A program made the translations under genes and the position numbers. From the NCBI GenBank assembly GCA_023079485.1, contig CM041090.1, positions 40,614,874 through 40,678,873 of the forward strand: a stretch of 64,000 bases of DNA. The letters run 5' to 3'. The DNA is from Archilochus colubris (Eukaryota > Chordata > Aves > Apodiformes > Trochilidae). Of the stretch, positions 10,901-24,439 are shown piece by piece. Each line of letters opens with the position of its first letter. Position 1 is the stretch's first letter. The notes under the pieces are model-generated. The model had not been told where the DNA came from. It searched no databases and worked only from the letters and a program-made list of their open reading frames with translations.

Positions 10901-13020
10901 AACATATGGACAATTCCAATCAAGCCAGGAACTGTTTTGTCTCTGGCCATGAGGAAAGGTAACTATTGTATCCTAAGTCATCTGACATTTTTTCCCAACT
11001 AGCAGAACTTCCTTTCTTCTTCTGGAGAACTTTGCATTTTGCAAGGGAGTGTGTTTACCATGGATTCCCACATCAGAAGTGGTGACATCAGTGATTCCTC
11101 TTGCAATTTCCCACCAGTGCCCTGGGGACAGGGCTGGCCTTCCTTTGGTAGCAGGCACTGAGATCTGGGGCCAGCAGGTGCTGCTGCTCTCTCCAGGCAT
11201 TAAGAGCAGTGAAAGTTGCTGCACAGACTTTATCTGGATCTGATTGCTCTTTATTTCATGGAGGTCAGTGACAATTAACAGCTTGTTCCCTAGTGGGGAC
11301 AGAAGGCAGTGGCTGTGTTGCTGTACCCACTGTAATGGAAGGAATCTTCACCTTCAGTTCCCAACTAAGCAGGACTTAAAGTATTTTTTAAAGTGTGAAG
11401 CCAGCAGTTTATTTGTGTGGATTATCCCTAAATGTGGGTGATATGAAGGGCAGTGTGATTTCAGTGGGTAGGGTGAAAGTTAACTCATCCCTCATTAGCT
11501 GCTGCTCTTTCTTTTCAGGTTCTGGGGGCAAGCTGAGACTGTCTCAGCCTTTCATCAGCCTCCTCTTAGACTTTGGTCCCTGCAGCCCCAGGAGAAGGTC
11601 CAATCCACTCCCTCCTCTTGCTTGAGGCAGGGGATGGAGGCAAACCATGCTGTCCCAAGAGGATCTGCATGCATTTGCCATGCTGGAAGCTCTGTATAGT
11701 CCTCCTGCTCCTGGTGGTCTGGGGAAAAAAAATCAGCTTTTCACTGAGTTACACTAAATATGACTTTTCTCCTTCATTTTGCATTCCTGCATAAGCTGAG
11801 GATGTCCTTCCCAGGATACACAGGGAAATGCTTGGATACCCACTTCATGTGACTCCTGGAGAGCTAAAAGCACTCTGAAAAGAGATGGGGTGTGATTAGG
11901 ATTTAGGAAACAGCTTGCTGAGGTCATTTGAGTACCCATGATTTTGGAAACTGTGTTTAAGGGTAATTTCCAAGTTGAAATGCTGCTACTCTTTTAGGCA
12001 TCCTACATCAGCAGCTGAGCTGATTTATAACTATTACTAATAATCTGTCTGCTAATTCTGGCCATCCTGTTACCTGTTTGTTAGATTTTCAGGTGGTCAT
12101 CAAAAGCAGTCAGTGTCCTGATTGATGCCTTGGATGTACAGTGAGAAGAATCAGATGTTAGTAGCATATTTCCAAGCCTAATCTGTACATAACACTTTAC
12201 TTTTTATTCTAATGAATTTTTGACTGTTACAGGACTTTCCCAAGGAGACACCCCTCACCAGAGGGACCTTAAGGGTCTGTTACAAAGATGGTTGGAGCTG
12301 ATCTGAGTGAGGTTGCCTGAGTGGAAAGTATGTGTTGTGTATTTATGTATCCACACACACCATGTGTTTCTCTTCTGAGCAGTCAGAAAGCAGATTCCTC
12401 CTCCTGCCATGAATATTCATCAGGTGTTATCTGAGCTCAGGTCCTGCTGAAGGGAACATCTAACTGAGGCTGATGGAAGATTTGCCCAAGTAATGGCATC
12501 ATTAACAGTACCTGTGAGAGAAGTGGAGTGTCACCCACAGTGATTGTACAGAGCATTGCATGACAGCTGGGATGTCTGTAAAAATCTGCACAAAATTAAC
12601 TGCAGCTGCACAATAGGTGATTAAACTAGTTTTCTCATGCTGTAGCTCAGCACTCTTTAATACTAATTTAAGAATTCTTTCCCTTTTATAGGACTGTAAT
12701 ATGCATGAGCCCATTCCTTTCCACCCTTCCTATTACTTTACAGCAATGCCTTATTTAATACCCTGCTTTTATTTTTATTGCTTCTTGCAGTTAATCTCAT
12801 CTCCTCAGCCTCAGTCCTGGGAAGCTTAGCCAAACCATGGGGCACTTCTTGGTGGGAAAAGTGATGGAAAAGGAACAGAACCACACCAGGTTTGTTATAC
12901 TAGTCCTACTATGGGAGCAGCTTTTCAAGAGAAAGGCTGGCACAAGGCAGCTTCTGCTCCTTCTCTTTCTGCCTTCACACTTCTGAACTTGTCTATGTGG
13001 AGTCCATGTCAACCACACAC
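7981..13020. other. Intergenic, no confident gene
   Basis: About 5 kb without a recognised transposon. It holds a perfect AT-rich hairpin (8472-8502), a weak sushi-like frame followed by a GTAAGT donor (8640-8776), T-rich runs near 8889 and 9571, and a 12-bp palindrome beside an E-box (12409-12426). None of these establishes a gene. The other open frames are short and lack domain motifs. Confidence 0.5.
8472..8502. other. Perfect 12-bp inverted repeat (hairpin)
   Basis: The arms CATATAAATTTT (8472-8483) and AAAATTTATATG (8491-8502) are exact reverse complements, separated by AGGAGTG. The right arm runs into an octamer-type word ATGCAAAT (8500-8507). The stem is AT-rich, so part of the match may reflect base composition. 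Confidence 0.85.
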
Positions 13021-13505
13021 AACAAGAAGGACATTGAGGGGCTGGAGTGTGTCCAGAGAAGGGAATGGAGCTGGGGAAGGGTCTGGAGCAGATGTCTGCC
13101 CAGGAGCAGCTGAGGGAGCTGGGGGTGTTGATCCTGGAGCAGAGGAGGCTGAGGGGAGACCTTCTGGCTCTCTGCAACCCCCTGAGAGGAGGTTGGAGCC
13201 AGGGGGGGTCGGGCTCTGCTCCCAAGGAACAAGGGATGGGAGAAGAGGAACTTTGGGCCTCAAGTTGTGCCAGGGGAGGTTTAGGTTGGAGCTGGGGAAG
13301 AATTTCTCCCTGGCAAGGGTTGTCAGGGCCTGGCCCAGCTGCCCAGGGCAGGGCTGGAGTCCCCATCATCCCTGGAGGGGTTTCAAAGCTGTGTAGATGT
13401 GGTACTTAGGGATATGGTTAATGTTGGCTTTGGCTCTGGCAGGTTAACAGCTGGACTCAATGATCTTAAAAGTCTTTTTCAACCAAAATTATTTAATGAT
13501 TCTGG
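13021..13505 (+). mobile_element. CR1: CR1 LINE, 5'-truncated, older subfamily
   Basis: This sense copy starts in the 3' end of the ORF2 region (ATTGAGGGGCTGGAG). It continues through 'AGGAGCAGCTGAGGGAGCTG', 'GGAGACCTTCTGGCTCTC', 'CAGGGGAGGTTTAGGTTGGA' and 'GGGCAGGGCTGGAGTCCCC'. It ends with 'GGACTCAATGATCTTAAAAG' and a decayed ATTTAATGATTCTGG tail. The 3' UTR variants match the copy at 41441 rather than the young subfamily. The terminal repeat has nearly been lost. Confidence 0.92.
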
Positions 13506-16500
13506 AAGTCACATCTTCAGTCTCCTCAGGTCCTTTTCTGGGATAAGAGGAATTTCTTGCCAAGCCTTTGTGGAGCTGGTCTGTAATCTCTGTAAAACCT
13601 AGGAAATTTGAGGGATGAGGCTTCCTTGCAAATGTGAGGGAATCTGCTAACCACTTCAGAAGCTTTTCCTGAAAGGCAGGAGAAAATGTTAGATCTACTT
13701 CTGGTAAAATCCTTATGTAGTTCATCTCAAGTCAGTTGGCAATATTGGCTGACAGCTGAGGATTTGTTTCCTCTGAAGTGAGAAATGCTCTGTAAAAAGG
13801 GACCCTAAACAAAGCAAGTTTTCACACCAATTTAATGCCATGCATCAACATTGCCAGAGAATGGCATTTAAAGCCCATGGATTTGTCACCACAAAAGCAC
13901 AATCTGGAGAGCTTTGGGTTCTCTTCTCATCAATTAATAGTCTGAGGTTCCCTGGAGTGGTTGTGCCTCTCTAATCTGATCAGCACAAGATGAGCCAGAG
14001 AACTTCATTGTGTGATCCATGTGTTGGGCTGTCTGCTGCCTTCCACAGGACACATTATGCCACCTTGACTTGAAGATTTCAAACAAGAAAGAACTCCATG
14101 TATCCCAAAACAAATAGTTCCAATGCTTACCTGTCCTCATTGCTAAAATACACCTTTAGCTTGGAGCCTTTGAGATTAATCTTTTAAGATTTTCCTCTGT
14201 GAGGACTTGAGACCTGTTTTCACAAGCATGAAATTCTTATATAGTAACAAGCTGCTGGGACATGGGGCTTTGGATGAAATATTTAACAAGACAAGACCAG
14301 CAATAGTATGGATAGAGTTGGAAGTTTGGGTTTTGCCACGTTACTGAGTCTTTCTAGTAGCAGAAGGAAATTACCAAGTTGTATTGTTTTTACTAGCAGA
14401 TGTCTGAAGATATTTTTCTGGAAAAGGAAAGCAGCCTGACCACAAAGGGACTCCTATGAGTGAAATGAAAGGGATTTTAAATCCATTCCTCCATAAAAGT
14501 GTTGTGCTAAGCTTCTCTTGGTTCCTAGTGGGCAGAAGACCCCTATCCCATCCCCCTCTAGTCTGAGAAGCTCTTTGTGTCTACCAGATCTTGTTGCAGT
14601 GAGATGCTTGCAGGAGACAGAGTTTGGCATGGGAGGTTGGAAGGGGAGCAGAATTCCTTGTCTGCCTCCATCCACCCACACAAACAGGAAGGGGGCTGTG
14701 CCAGATGATAAGTCCAATTTACCATCCAGGGTAACAAGATGCCAGAGAGGATTGTTTTCATTTCCACGGGATTTCTAATTAAGGGACATGCTTTAACTGT
14801 GTTTTCAATGGCTGAACATCCAAATGACAGTTTGATATGAGCAATTTGTCTGGCAGGCCAGATAAATTCATACCAAAGCTAAAGGATTTTCCATGTAAAA
14901 TGGGTACACATCCTTAGCTGTGAATCCGATCAAATATTCCCGTAACAAGAATCCCCTTTATGTAACAACTTCTCCTTAAACTTTGTTATTTGCTGTTTTA
15001 ATGATCAAAGTCTCTCTTTCTCCAGATTTGTCCCCAGTCATTGACTCTGCCAAGTGCTTGTTTTTTCTTTTTCTGAGCTCTCAGTCTTGTTCCAGTTTGA
15101 TGAATGAAGGGAAATGTCTCTTCCCATTTCTCCTGTCCCACCCAGCCCTAATGAGCAGTAGCATTGTCTGACTGACTCCTGAGGGAATTTGCTACCTGCA
15201 TAACTCTTGGGCCAGGCTGTTACAGCTGGATTTTTTGGGATGATTTGTTTTCTAGAGATGTGATCCATGGTCTTGGGAACAGGTGGAGAGGAAAGGTGCT
15301 GCTGTCTTTCCATCAGGGGAAGCTACCTGCAACCTGATTAGGCAATCAGGTGCCATTTCTGTCTGGAATATTGGAAATCCATCCTCTCATGAAAGATGTT
15401 GCTTTGGCTGAGGACATCCTGCTTTTTATCCTGCTCAGAGGATCAGAGACACATTCATGATCTACATGGCCAGCAGAGGTGATGTGGGCAAACATTAAGT
15501 GGGTTTGGAGTCCCAGTGTGGAACTCTCTGGGTAACTTTGCCAGGTTCAGCTAGAAAGACTTTGACATTTAGTGTAGATTAATGAGAATACTGAGCTCTG
15601 AGAACTTCATGAGTTCATGTTCTCCCTTCCTCCCAGCCTCACATGACACCATCCAAAATATGCCTGGGTGGAGAATACAGTGACTTTTGGTACTGGCCCA
15701 GAAACTTATCAGGTGAAGTGCAATTAATACATCAAGTAAATGCCTTAAAAATATCTGCCCAGAAGCAGCAGGTACTCTTTTGGTGACTGAGTACAAGAAT
15801 TTCATTCAGAAGAATGGCATGGAAAAAACTTTTCTTACATCATTTCTTCACAGTCTGTTTGTCTTGTTGCTTCCAGGGACCTTACATTTTTTATATAAAA
15901 ATCTGCCTTGCACTGTGGCAAATTACAAGAGGGAAGAATCTCATTTTTTATGTACTTAGATTTGGCTGAAATCCTTTGTCTGCCCTAAGTGTCACTGCTG
16001 CCCAGGTGCTGGAAGAGGTCTGAACATGACTCTGGAGTTGGTTGCTCTGGGAGGGAGATACAAGTTGGCTTTAGAGCCTGTTCCACCTCTGCTTTTCTTT
16101 CCTGGGTCTTCAAATGCCAAGAAAATGTAGAGGAGGAATCTATGACTTAAATTCAGAGGTGACCAGGACTACCACAAGGATGGGGAAAGGGGGAGATGAG
16201 AGCAAGGAGTCTTCCAAGGCTATGTCTGAAGAAGTGGCATGAATAAAACAGGAGAGAGTTGGAGACTAATAAACCATGGGAAACTGGGAGTGGGTATAAG
16301 CAATGGAACAGTCAGTTGGCTGGGAAGGGACACAAAGATGGGGAATAGTGTGGGGATAATAAAATCAGGAATACGTGGGACAGAAACAGAGGTTTGTGAC
16401 AGAGAAAGAAGGGGTAGAGACGTGTGTGTGGTGGAGATACAGAAAAAGGACAGAAAATAGGGACTAGCTGACCAGGCAAAAAGAGAAAACATGTTCTAAG

Positions 16501-19500
16501 GAGAAGTGAGGCAGGGTGTGACAGTGGCAACTCATGTGAATGGACTCTGAGAGGACACAAGTGCTGGTGTGACAGCCTCAGGTTGTTCCCACACCAGTTT
16601 GAAAGGGGTCAGGCTTTGGGACAGCAGTGGGCAGATCTGTGTCCATTTGTTGCCAGGCTGGAAGGAGACCTGGAATCAGGAACACATCATCTCACTGTAT
16701 TTAAATTCATCTCCACCTCTAATATCCATAGCAGAGCTTGCCTGAGGGCAGTGGAGACCAAAAACTGGGCTGGGCATAGAGAGCAGGTGTGTACATCACT
16801 CCCTGCACTGCAAGGACTTAGAGCATGTGCACTCTTGACCTGTGCATTTTCTAAGTGTGGAATGTCCTGACGTCCTCTGAACAAATAATACAGAGCTCTG
16901 GAAGGCAGGACAGGTTTGTGCTGTTCAGAAGGGAACTACTTTGGCAGATAAGTAATTAGAGATAACAGAGGTGAATCTAAGGTGGGGAGCAGAGGGCTGT
17001 TACACAGTGGCTGAACTACCCATGTTTGTGAGGAAAGCCAAGAGGGAAGCTCTCTGTGTCCATATTTTCTATAATATGGATGTTTCATAGTCCCAAAAGA
17101 GGTCAAGGCTCCAGTGCTGGGCACTGAAAGCTGTCACAGGAAGATGGTATTTCCAGCAGGGAGCTTCCAGTTCAAATAGACAAGGCAGAGACAGAATGGG
17201 AGAGGAGCAGGAGCACTGAGAGGTAAAGCAGGTGGCAGAGGGCTGATGGCTGAACTTCTGAATCCCAGTTCCCTTAAATCCCAGTAGCTCTTAAATTGTG
17301 CTGCTCTTTACACTCTTACTGAAGCCAAAAGGAGGTCTGAGTGAATGCTCAAGCCTTAAAGCACTGTGGGATTTCTCCCCCCAGAAACCAGAATCCAAAA
17401 TGGGTTGATTTTTATTTTGAAAGGAAAAAGTAAATGGATGGGTTCCTATTCTGAAGGGTCCTGCAGCCACTGTAGCACACAGTGCCTGCTCTGTTAAGAG
17501 AGGAGAAATCCCATTAAAATGAGTAGGACTGCAGCCCCAAGTCCTGGTGGGAGATGCAGACATCCTGGAAGCTGTTTATTTTGGCTGGGAGATCCTCAGG
17601 TTAATAGCAGTTTTAGGATTTACACAGGACCTAGAAACATCCTCACACAACAAATAAAATAAGTTGTTAATTACTGGTCCTGAATATGTGTACAATGCAA
17701 CCTCAGCCCTACACGAGCAAAGTTAGGGCAGCAAAACCAGAAGCTTTGATTGCAGAGCACTTAAAGGTGGTTATGCCAGGGAACACAGCAGCTTTGGGTT
17801 CTCCCTGCCCACACCAGCCCCTTGCACCAAGGGCACTGATTTATCCAATGTCTGTGCCATCAAATTCCATCCTAGGTTTAGCAGGAATATATATGAATCT
17901 TTTAGTATACAAATCTCAACTCTTCTCCCCTCCCATCAAAAAACCCTGGATGTGCCAACACAAGATTTGTTTCTAGGATTTTGCTGGTCATCTTCAAAAA
18001 TGGAAGTTTTCAAATGAAATTAAGTGCTTAGATGCCTTTTTGTACAGTGGCATTTGAGTGACAGCAATAAAGCCACCAGAGGAGGTGAATCTGAATGGTT
18101 ATGTCACAACTGAAAGAGAGGATGACAGCAGAATTTATTTAGAACATCCTACTGCTAAAATCAGCCTACAGAATGGTCAGGTTTTAGAAAAGTAACATTC
18201 AGATTATTTGTACTCAATTCTACGTTTATTTAAAATTTCCTCTTGGTTTACTGATGTAAATGTATTGTTCATTTTTCACATACCAAGCCCTGTTGTTTAG
18301 TCTCAAGGGAATTATTGTTACAAATTTAACAACTGTGACATATTAAAAAGCACATTTAAGGAAGAAATTAAGGGCTGAGAAGGATGTGACCAAATGTTTC
18401 CATGGGGTTTTGCCAAAAAGTCACTTAAATGCCAGTGCCATTTTCATAGGAATTGCTCTTTCAGAACTCATCTTGCCCAGCAAAAAAAAAATATAGAAGA
18501 AATCTTGTTCACATCTGTAGCAGGCACAGTGGCCTTGCACTTGCCAGAAAATAATTCCCTAAGTTTTATTTTCATTTTGGAAACTGCTTTTAACTACTGG
18601 GTGATTAACATGTTAGCTCTTAATATTAGGCAGCTGATTAGCAGGGAGGAAGTCGATAGCTCAGAGTGTGCAAGCAAAAAAGGGTCAAATTAGATGCTTG
18701 ATGCAGGCACCTGCATCCCTAATTAACAACCAGCTGATAATGTCAGGAACTGATTTTCAGGAAGTTCTTTGTTCTTTGAAAGTCAGGCCCCAAACTGGGC
18801 AATGAAAAATAGAAACCTGAAACATAGATGATTACTTCTGAGAAACTTGAGCCTACTGTCAAAGCACAAGGTGAATGGTGCATGTGCAGGGCTGGGAAAT
18901 GCTGCCTGTGCTGATTTTTTTTTTTTAATAATTTTCATTGCCTTTCTAAAGTTATCAAAGTGACATTGTTCCAAGAGGCAGTTTCTCATCTATGATTTTC
19001 TATGAGCAGACTTTTCTGGGCAAGGCTGGAGCAGTGGTGATAGAAGGCATTCCTGGGAGATGTGTCTCTCAAACTAATCTGTCTTTCAAGTTGTGTTTTA
19101 ACCAAAAGTCAGTCTTCTAGAACTTATTTTCTACCTGTGGGGACAAACCCCACCTTCTAGAAGCTCTCTATGTGATTTTCTCCTCCTTGAGACCTCGTGC
19201 TCTGTGAAGATGGGATGAACCCAATTGCCACAATCTGGTCACCCTCTGCCAGCTGCCTGCTACAAGTGTCATTCTTATTCTGATGCTCAGGTGAGTGGCA
19301 AGAGGAACAGGGCTACATTTGCTGCTTAGGATGAGCTTAAATCCTGTAGATTTAGGCCAGATTTGGACTGCTGGCCTCAGGCTGAGCTCCTGGGCAATCA
19401 TGAAGATCTCTCAGTGCCTTCAGGGTGCTGATACAGAGTCCTGATGCTGATGCAGATCTAGTGGGCAGATTGAGGAATGAAGAGCTGTTTTCTTTGTGGT

Positions 19501-21339
19501 TTGAACCTTACACTGGTTCAGTTTGAGGCAATTCAGGTGGCTTAAAGTGGCTGTACTGAAATGCAAACAGTAGCTCCAAGGGAATAGACCTCACACCTGA
19601 GGTTTGCCTGTCCTACAAGCAGGACTGGGTGCTCTCCCTTTCACACCAATGTACAGCAGATTTTGTTTCTTTATTTCAGCTATGAAGCTCTGATAGTGTA
19701 CATCCAGGAAAGCAGCATTTCTCTCCTATTTATCTCACATTAATTTCTTTTGTATTAAAAAATGTAGGAAAACCATGGCTAAGAATTACACTTACCCAGA
19801 GCCTCTTGATTTTCCTGAGTTTTCTCCTCCTCAGATCCTCATCCTGGAATCTATTTATCAAGTGCTGGATGCACATGGATCAGTTGTTGGGATATGTACA
19901 GGAGGGACAGTGAGGCAGCAGCTCCTCCAGACAGTGCAAGGGCACACTTGTGATTTTGGATGGGCTCAGCCAGCCATACATCACTACCCAGACATTAGAG
20001 CTGGTGGCTTGGCAGCAGCTGGGACATTAAAATGTATAAGATGTTACCAAAGGAAGCACTTGGTAAAACTTTTTCCTCTTCCCCAGACATAAACAGCAAA
20101 TTTTCTCAACAATGGTAGGTTATGGCTGGGGGTGAGTCACTACTGTATTTAGAAGGATGTCCTCTCCCTGCACAGAGGAGACCACAGTTGGCTAAATAAA
20201 GCCACTATAGGGTCACCCTCGTGGTTGAGGGGCACAGTGGGGAGTTCCCAGATGTTTTTCTGAAATCTCTATTTTACACTGCACTGCAGCTCTGCCTGGA
20301 GCTCTGTAGGAGCTCTCTGTGCAGTGCAGATTGTCCAGTGCTGGCCCTATCTGTGTAGATAATCTGATTTATACTATCTGGAAAGTCCTCTTTGGGAGCA
20401 GACTCTGGTTTCGGATGCTGGGAAGCTGACTTGGTCATTACTGGTATTTCTGGTAGCTTAAGATAGGTATCTGCCATGGATTTCAGAGGGGATTTGAGGC
20501 ATCTGGTGGTTATCTGGAGGTAAAATTTAGTCTTAGTACCTGACAAACCATTTATGAAGCTCTGATTTCCACTTATGAATTAACCTATTGCTCAGGAGCT
20601 TTTGTATACATCTGGAGCTATAGAATATGTTCTTTATGTTACCCCTTACTTTCACAGAGCAAAGAGCTGTGAAGGCAGAGTGTCACAAGCAGTTCAGAAG
20701 TTGTGCAGTATACTTGGAGAAGTATACCTTCATTCCTGGGTGATGGAGTAACAGTTTAGCTTGTACAGCTGATTTTACAAAAATATTTATTTCAGTGAAA
20801 TTAATTCCAGCTCTTTTTTTATTTTATTTTTTTTTATTTCTTCCTTTAGTATTTTCCCTTGTTCCTTCGTTTGGCTCCTGATGAGGTGAGAGCTGCAGTG
20901 ATGGCATGTAGAAACTCTTATTTGCAATAACATCACTCCAACAATGAAGTCTTCTGAGGAGCACCATAAGGTTCCTTGTGGCCATGCAGGATGTCGAAAT
21001 GCAAGTGGGAAAGGCTTCACATCTGCCTGGTAATGTAACAAAGCAATAGTAACATTTTCATAACATGTTCTGAAAGCAGTTTGCTTTGGCTCACCCTTCA
21101 GATCCTCAAGCCAAAGAGACTGTCCTGAGAGTGGTGTAAGCAGAGGAGCAGTGAGGTTGTGGGATCTGCTGTGCCATTTTAATAAGTTATTTAAAGTGAT
21201 AAAGCTTTGTAAAATCCCTTGGTTTTCTGCCTGTGCCTACATGCTTGAAAAGAGGTATGAAAACCTGCAGACATCATTATGCAGCACAGGGAAATTGTTC
21301 TCATCCTGATGCTCCCTAAGAAATTCACAGGAAGTTCAG
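13506..21339. other. Long intergenic stretch, no gene recognised
   Basis: Nearly 8 kb without a transposon I can name and without a supported exon. Open frames are at most about 105 codons (19775-20092 plus). It includes AT-rich stretches with homeodomain-type TAATTA/ATTA words (about 18180-18370 and 18560-18740), an 8-bp inverted repeat GTATACTT/AAGTATAC (20708-20727) and a T-rich run (20814-20849). The near absence of repeats over this length could mean constraint, but that is inference. Confidence 0.5.
18560..18740. promoter_or_regulatory. Candidate conserved non-coding element
   Basis: The block is AT-rich and non-repetitive. It has several homeodomain-core words (GATTAAC, TTAATATTAG, GCTGATTAGC, CTAATTAACAA) and a CACCTG E-box (18709-18714) within about 150 bp. 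That composition is typical of vertebrate developmental enhancers, but conservation cannot be judged from one sequence. This is inference only. Confidence 0.2.
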
Positions 21340-21617
21340 CCTCCTTTTGATGTGAAGGACCAGAGGTAATGGGTTCAAGTTGCAGCAGGGGAGGATCAGA
21401 TTGGCTATTAGGAAATATTTCTTCACTGAAAAAATGTTTAAGCATTGGAACAGGTTGCTCAGGGAGGTGGTGGAGTTGCCATCCCTGGAAATATTAGAAA
21501 AATGGGTAGATGTGGTGTTTTGGGAGATGATTTAGTGGTTAAGGTGGTGTAGGACTGATTGTTGGACTCAGTGATCTCGAAGGTCCTTCCCAACCATAAT
21601 GTTTCTATAATTCTATC
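21340..21617 (+). mobile_element. CR1: Old CR1 LINE 3' end
   Basis: This sense copy is recognised by 'GCAGGGGAGGATCAGATTGG' (compare AGGGGAGGTTTAG), 'CATTGGAACAGGTTGCTCAG', 'GGTGGTGGAGTTGCCATCCC', 'GACTCAGTGATCTCGAAGG' and a decayed TTCTATAATTCTATCC terminus. It is 5'-truncated within the 3' UTR and clearly diverged from the young copies. Confidence 0.9.
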
Positions 21618-24439
21618 CTATTTTTTCTGAAGCTCACCTCAGTCTAAAAAACTCGGATAAGTACTTAACTGCTGGGTAAGTACTGTGGGACTGTCCCTGT
21701 AAGTGTTGGGAGAGGAAGTGTATTTGAGTGCATCACAAGAAGACATCAGCAGTGATTTTTAATCCAGCACTGGAAGCAGTAACATGAACTGATAGTTGGG
21801 AAGCTGAGGCTGAAGGTTTCTGAAGAGGAAAATGCAAGCAAATAGCAACAGTGTGTAATTAAGCATTGCTGCATGTTCCTAAGGGCTGCCTAGAATGCTT
21901 CATCACTGGAAACCCTAATAGCCTTGCAGGGAGGGCACTGCAGCCACAGTTCAGTAGGGTCAGGGCAGGAATTAGAGGTTTAAATCCTGTTGCCATCGGG
22001 ACAGAAGTTGAATGAGTGGGAATAACAATCCCTTCAACCCTTGGTGCTTTTTATTCCAGCTGGGCTTGCCAGACTGAGCCTGTTGAGGTCCTTGATAAGT
22101 CTCTGTCCTTGTGTGCCTGGACAGATTTTTATTTGCATGCTAGTTTGGGAATTGGTTGTTCTTTGTATCTCTGCTTGTATTTACATGTGAACAAGAATAT
22201 TTGTTCATCAGCAGCCTTTGTTCTGCTATTTTTAAAAGGTTTACTCTTCCCTTCAAAGATTAGAATCAGCTTCATCTGATTTAGGTGACAGTTCTCACCC
22301 CATGAGCAGCAAGAATTTGAAATGAACTGTTTCTGGAATGAGCCATTGTTGATCCAAGCTGTCCAACAAGTACTTGAATAACAAATATCTCTTACCAAAC
22401 TGATGCTGGTTCATGAACAGAGAAAAAGAATGCAGTTCATTGGATTGCTTGTTTGCAAAACACAGTTCAGCTCTTTCTTAGCCAAAACCAAGCTGTCAGG
22501 AACCTAGATCCTTAACTACTCTGAACCAACTCAACTCATTGACTTCAGTGGGGAGGTGACAATTTACATTAAGTGATCATCCAGCTTCAAAAGTGCAGGG
22601 AGAGGGCAATGTGAAAAAAAAAATAAAGTTGAGGAATGATAGCAAAACATTTCAGAATAGCCAGGTATATTCCTGGGGTAAATTGCAGGTATGATCTCGG
22701 GTTTTTTGGGTTTTTTTTTTCCAAAGATAAGGGGGTTTGGCTCCTATCTCCCATTTAGCTTAGTGCTTTTCAAGATCAAATGCAAAGCAAAAGCTGTAAG
22801 GAGGGATAATGTTGGTACAAGTGATGCAGCTGTGGGGAATTGACAACTTCAGGAACAAAAGCTCTTTTTGCTTTCTTTTTTATCTGTTGCTTCAATAAAG
22901 AATATCACTTCCAGCTAGAAAAAAAATTGCTGTGCTCCTGTTGCTGGGTTATCATCATTACAGGAACACCATCTGATCAAAAGCATCAGATTTTCCACTG
23001 AAGTTGTGTTTATTGGCTTAGCTTGAGTATAAAAATCCCAGCAATTTCCAATGCTAGAAATCGAATCATTTGCTTGATATTCACTTCTGTGGTTTGGTCA
23101 TGAGACAGTTGTATAAGGAGGCATCATGCCTAAATTAGGAACAGGGTAAAACTGCAGATTTTTCAGGCCAAGGGAGCATTGTGTAGTATCCTGCACCTGT
23201 GCAGTTGTTGCTTTTGAGGTTGCCATGTTTATCTCTGGATAAACATTCTGGGGAAATGGTGCCTCCTTGAACTCAAAGCAGGTTTGAAATGAGCCAAGCT
23301 CAGGGTTTGGCTGCTGTGTGTACCCATGGTGTAGAGTTAGTGCAAAGTCAGGCAGCTCAATAAGCAAGGTTCAGCCATCCAAATTAAACAAACCTGAGGA
23401 GTAAAGCAACTGAATGTTGATTGCCTTACACTGTAAAAGGGTCTCTGGGTGCAGGGAGGTGTGAGGGTGTAAAAAGCAAATGGGTGACCTGTGAATTCAA
23501 CTGGGCTGGAGAGGAATCTTAATGGAGATGTTCCCCTCCTGTCAGAATGGCAAAAAACAACCTGCAGCACTAAGCAGCTTTCTATTAACATTTTAAAAGC
23601 TAATTTGCTATCATTTAGCAAGTTATATTCATGGCACTTCGAAAGAGGAATTAATTAACAGGCACATAATTAAGGGTTATTAGCATTATTTAGTGCAAGT
23701 GTTGCAATGTTCAGAGGTGCTCCTCAGGTTGCTGTGTGCTGTTATACAAATACCTAAGAAGAGGCAGTTCTTCTCCATAATATTTGGAGCATTAATAGAA
23801 ATACCCCCCAAAATGTACAGCAAGGTCTCTTTCCTAATGGCATGATTAGGATATGCCAATCCCTGAACTTCTTGCTCACTCACCACTCGTGTTTCATGGA
23901 TGAAAAAGATGTTGGTATGAGATTTCCGAGTTACTTCTGCAGCAAGGAATGCCAGCAAAAATGTTTTGAAAGAATTAATCTGTAAAATCATGGAAATGCC
24001 AGGGTGTGTATTGCACACTCTGAGAGTTAAAGGGTTGGTGGATCCTACAGCAGTTATCTTGTTCCAATTGCAGGAGGCATTTCTACCAAACTTTTGTGGA
24101 AGGCAGCAAAAATCTGGAAATTAGTCATGGAGTTTTAAACCATCTTGAAACAAGGACATAAGTGAATGGCTTCTCTAGTTTGGTATACAGGAGTCCTCCA
24201 ATATCTGTAATTAGACTCACCCTAACCAAGCCATAGCAGCTGAAGATTTGGCCCAGGAGATGGATCAAAAATACTGCAAATTCCTCCAAAAAGGAATTCT
24301 TTGTCTCCATTAGCATTTCAACACACACTCACTACAGAGATCTCACTGGGGGTAAAGCATTAAAAGCCTTGCAAAAGTGGTTTGGTTGGCTAATTAGACA
24401 ATAAGCACAAAGCTGATGCATCCAGCTGTACAAATAAAA

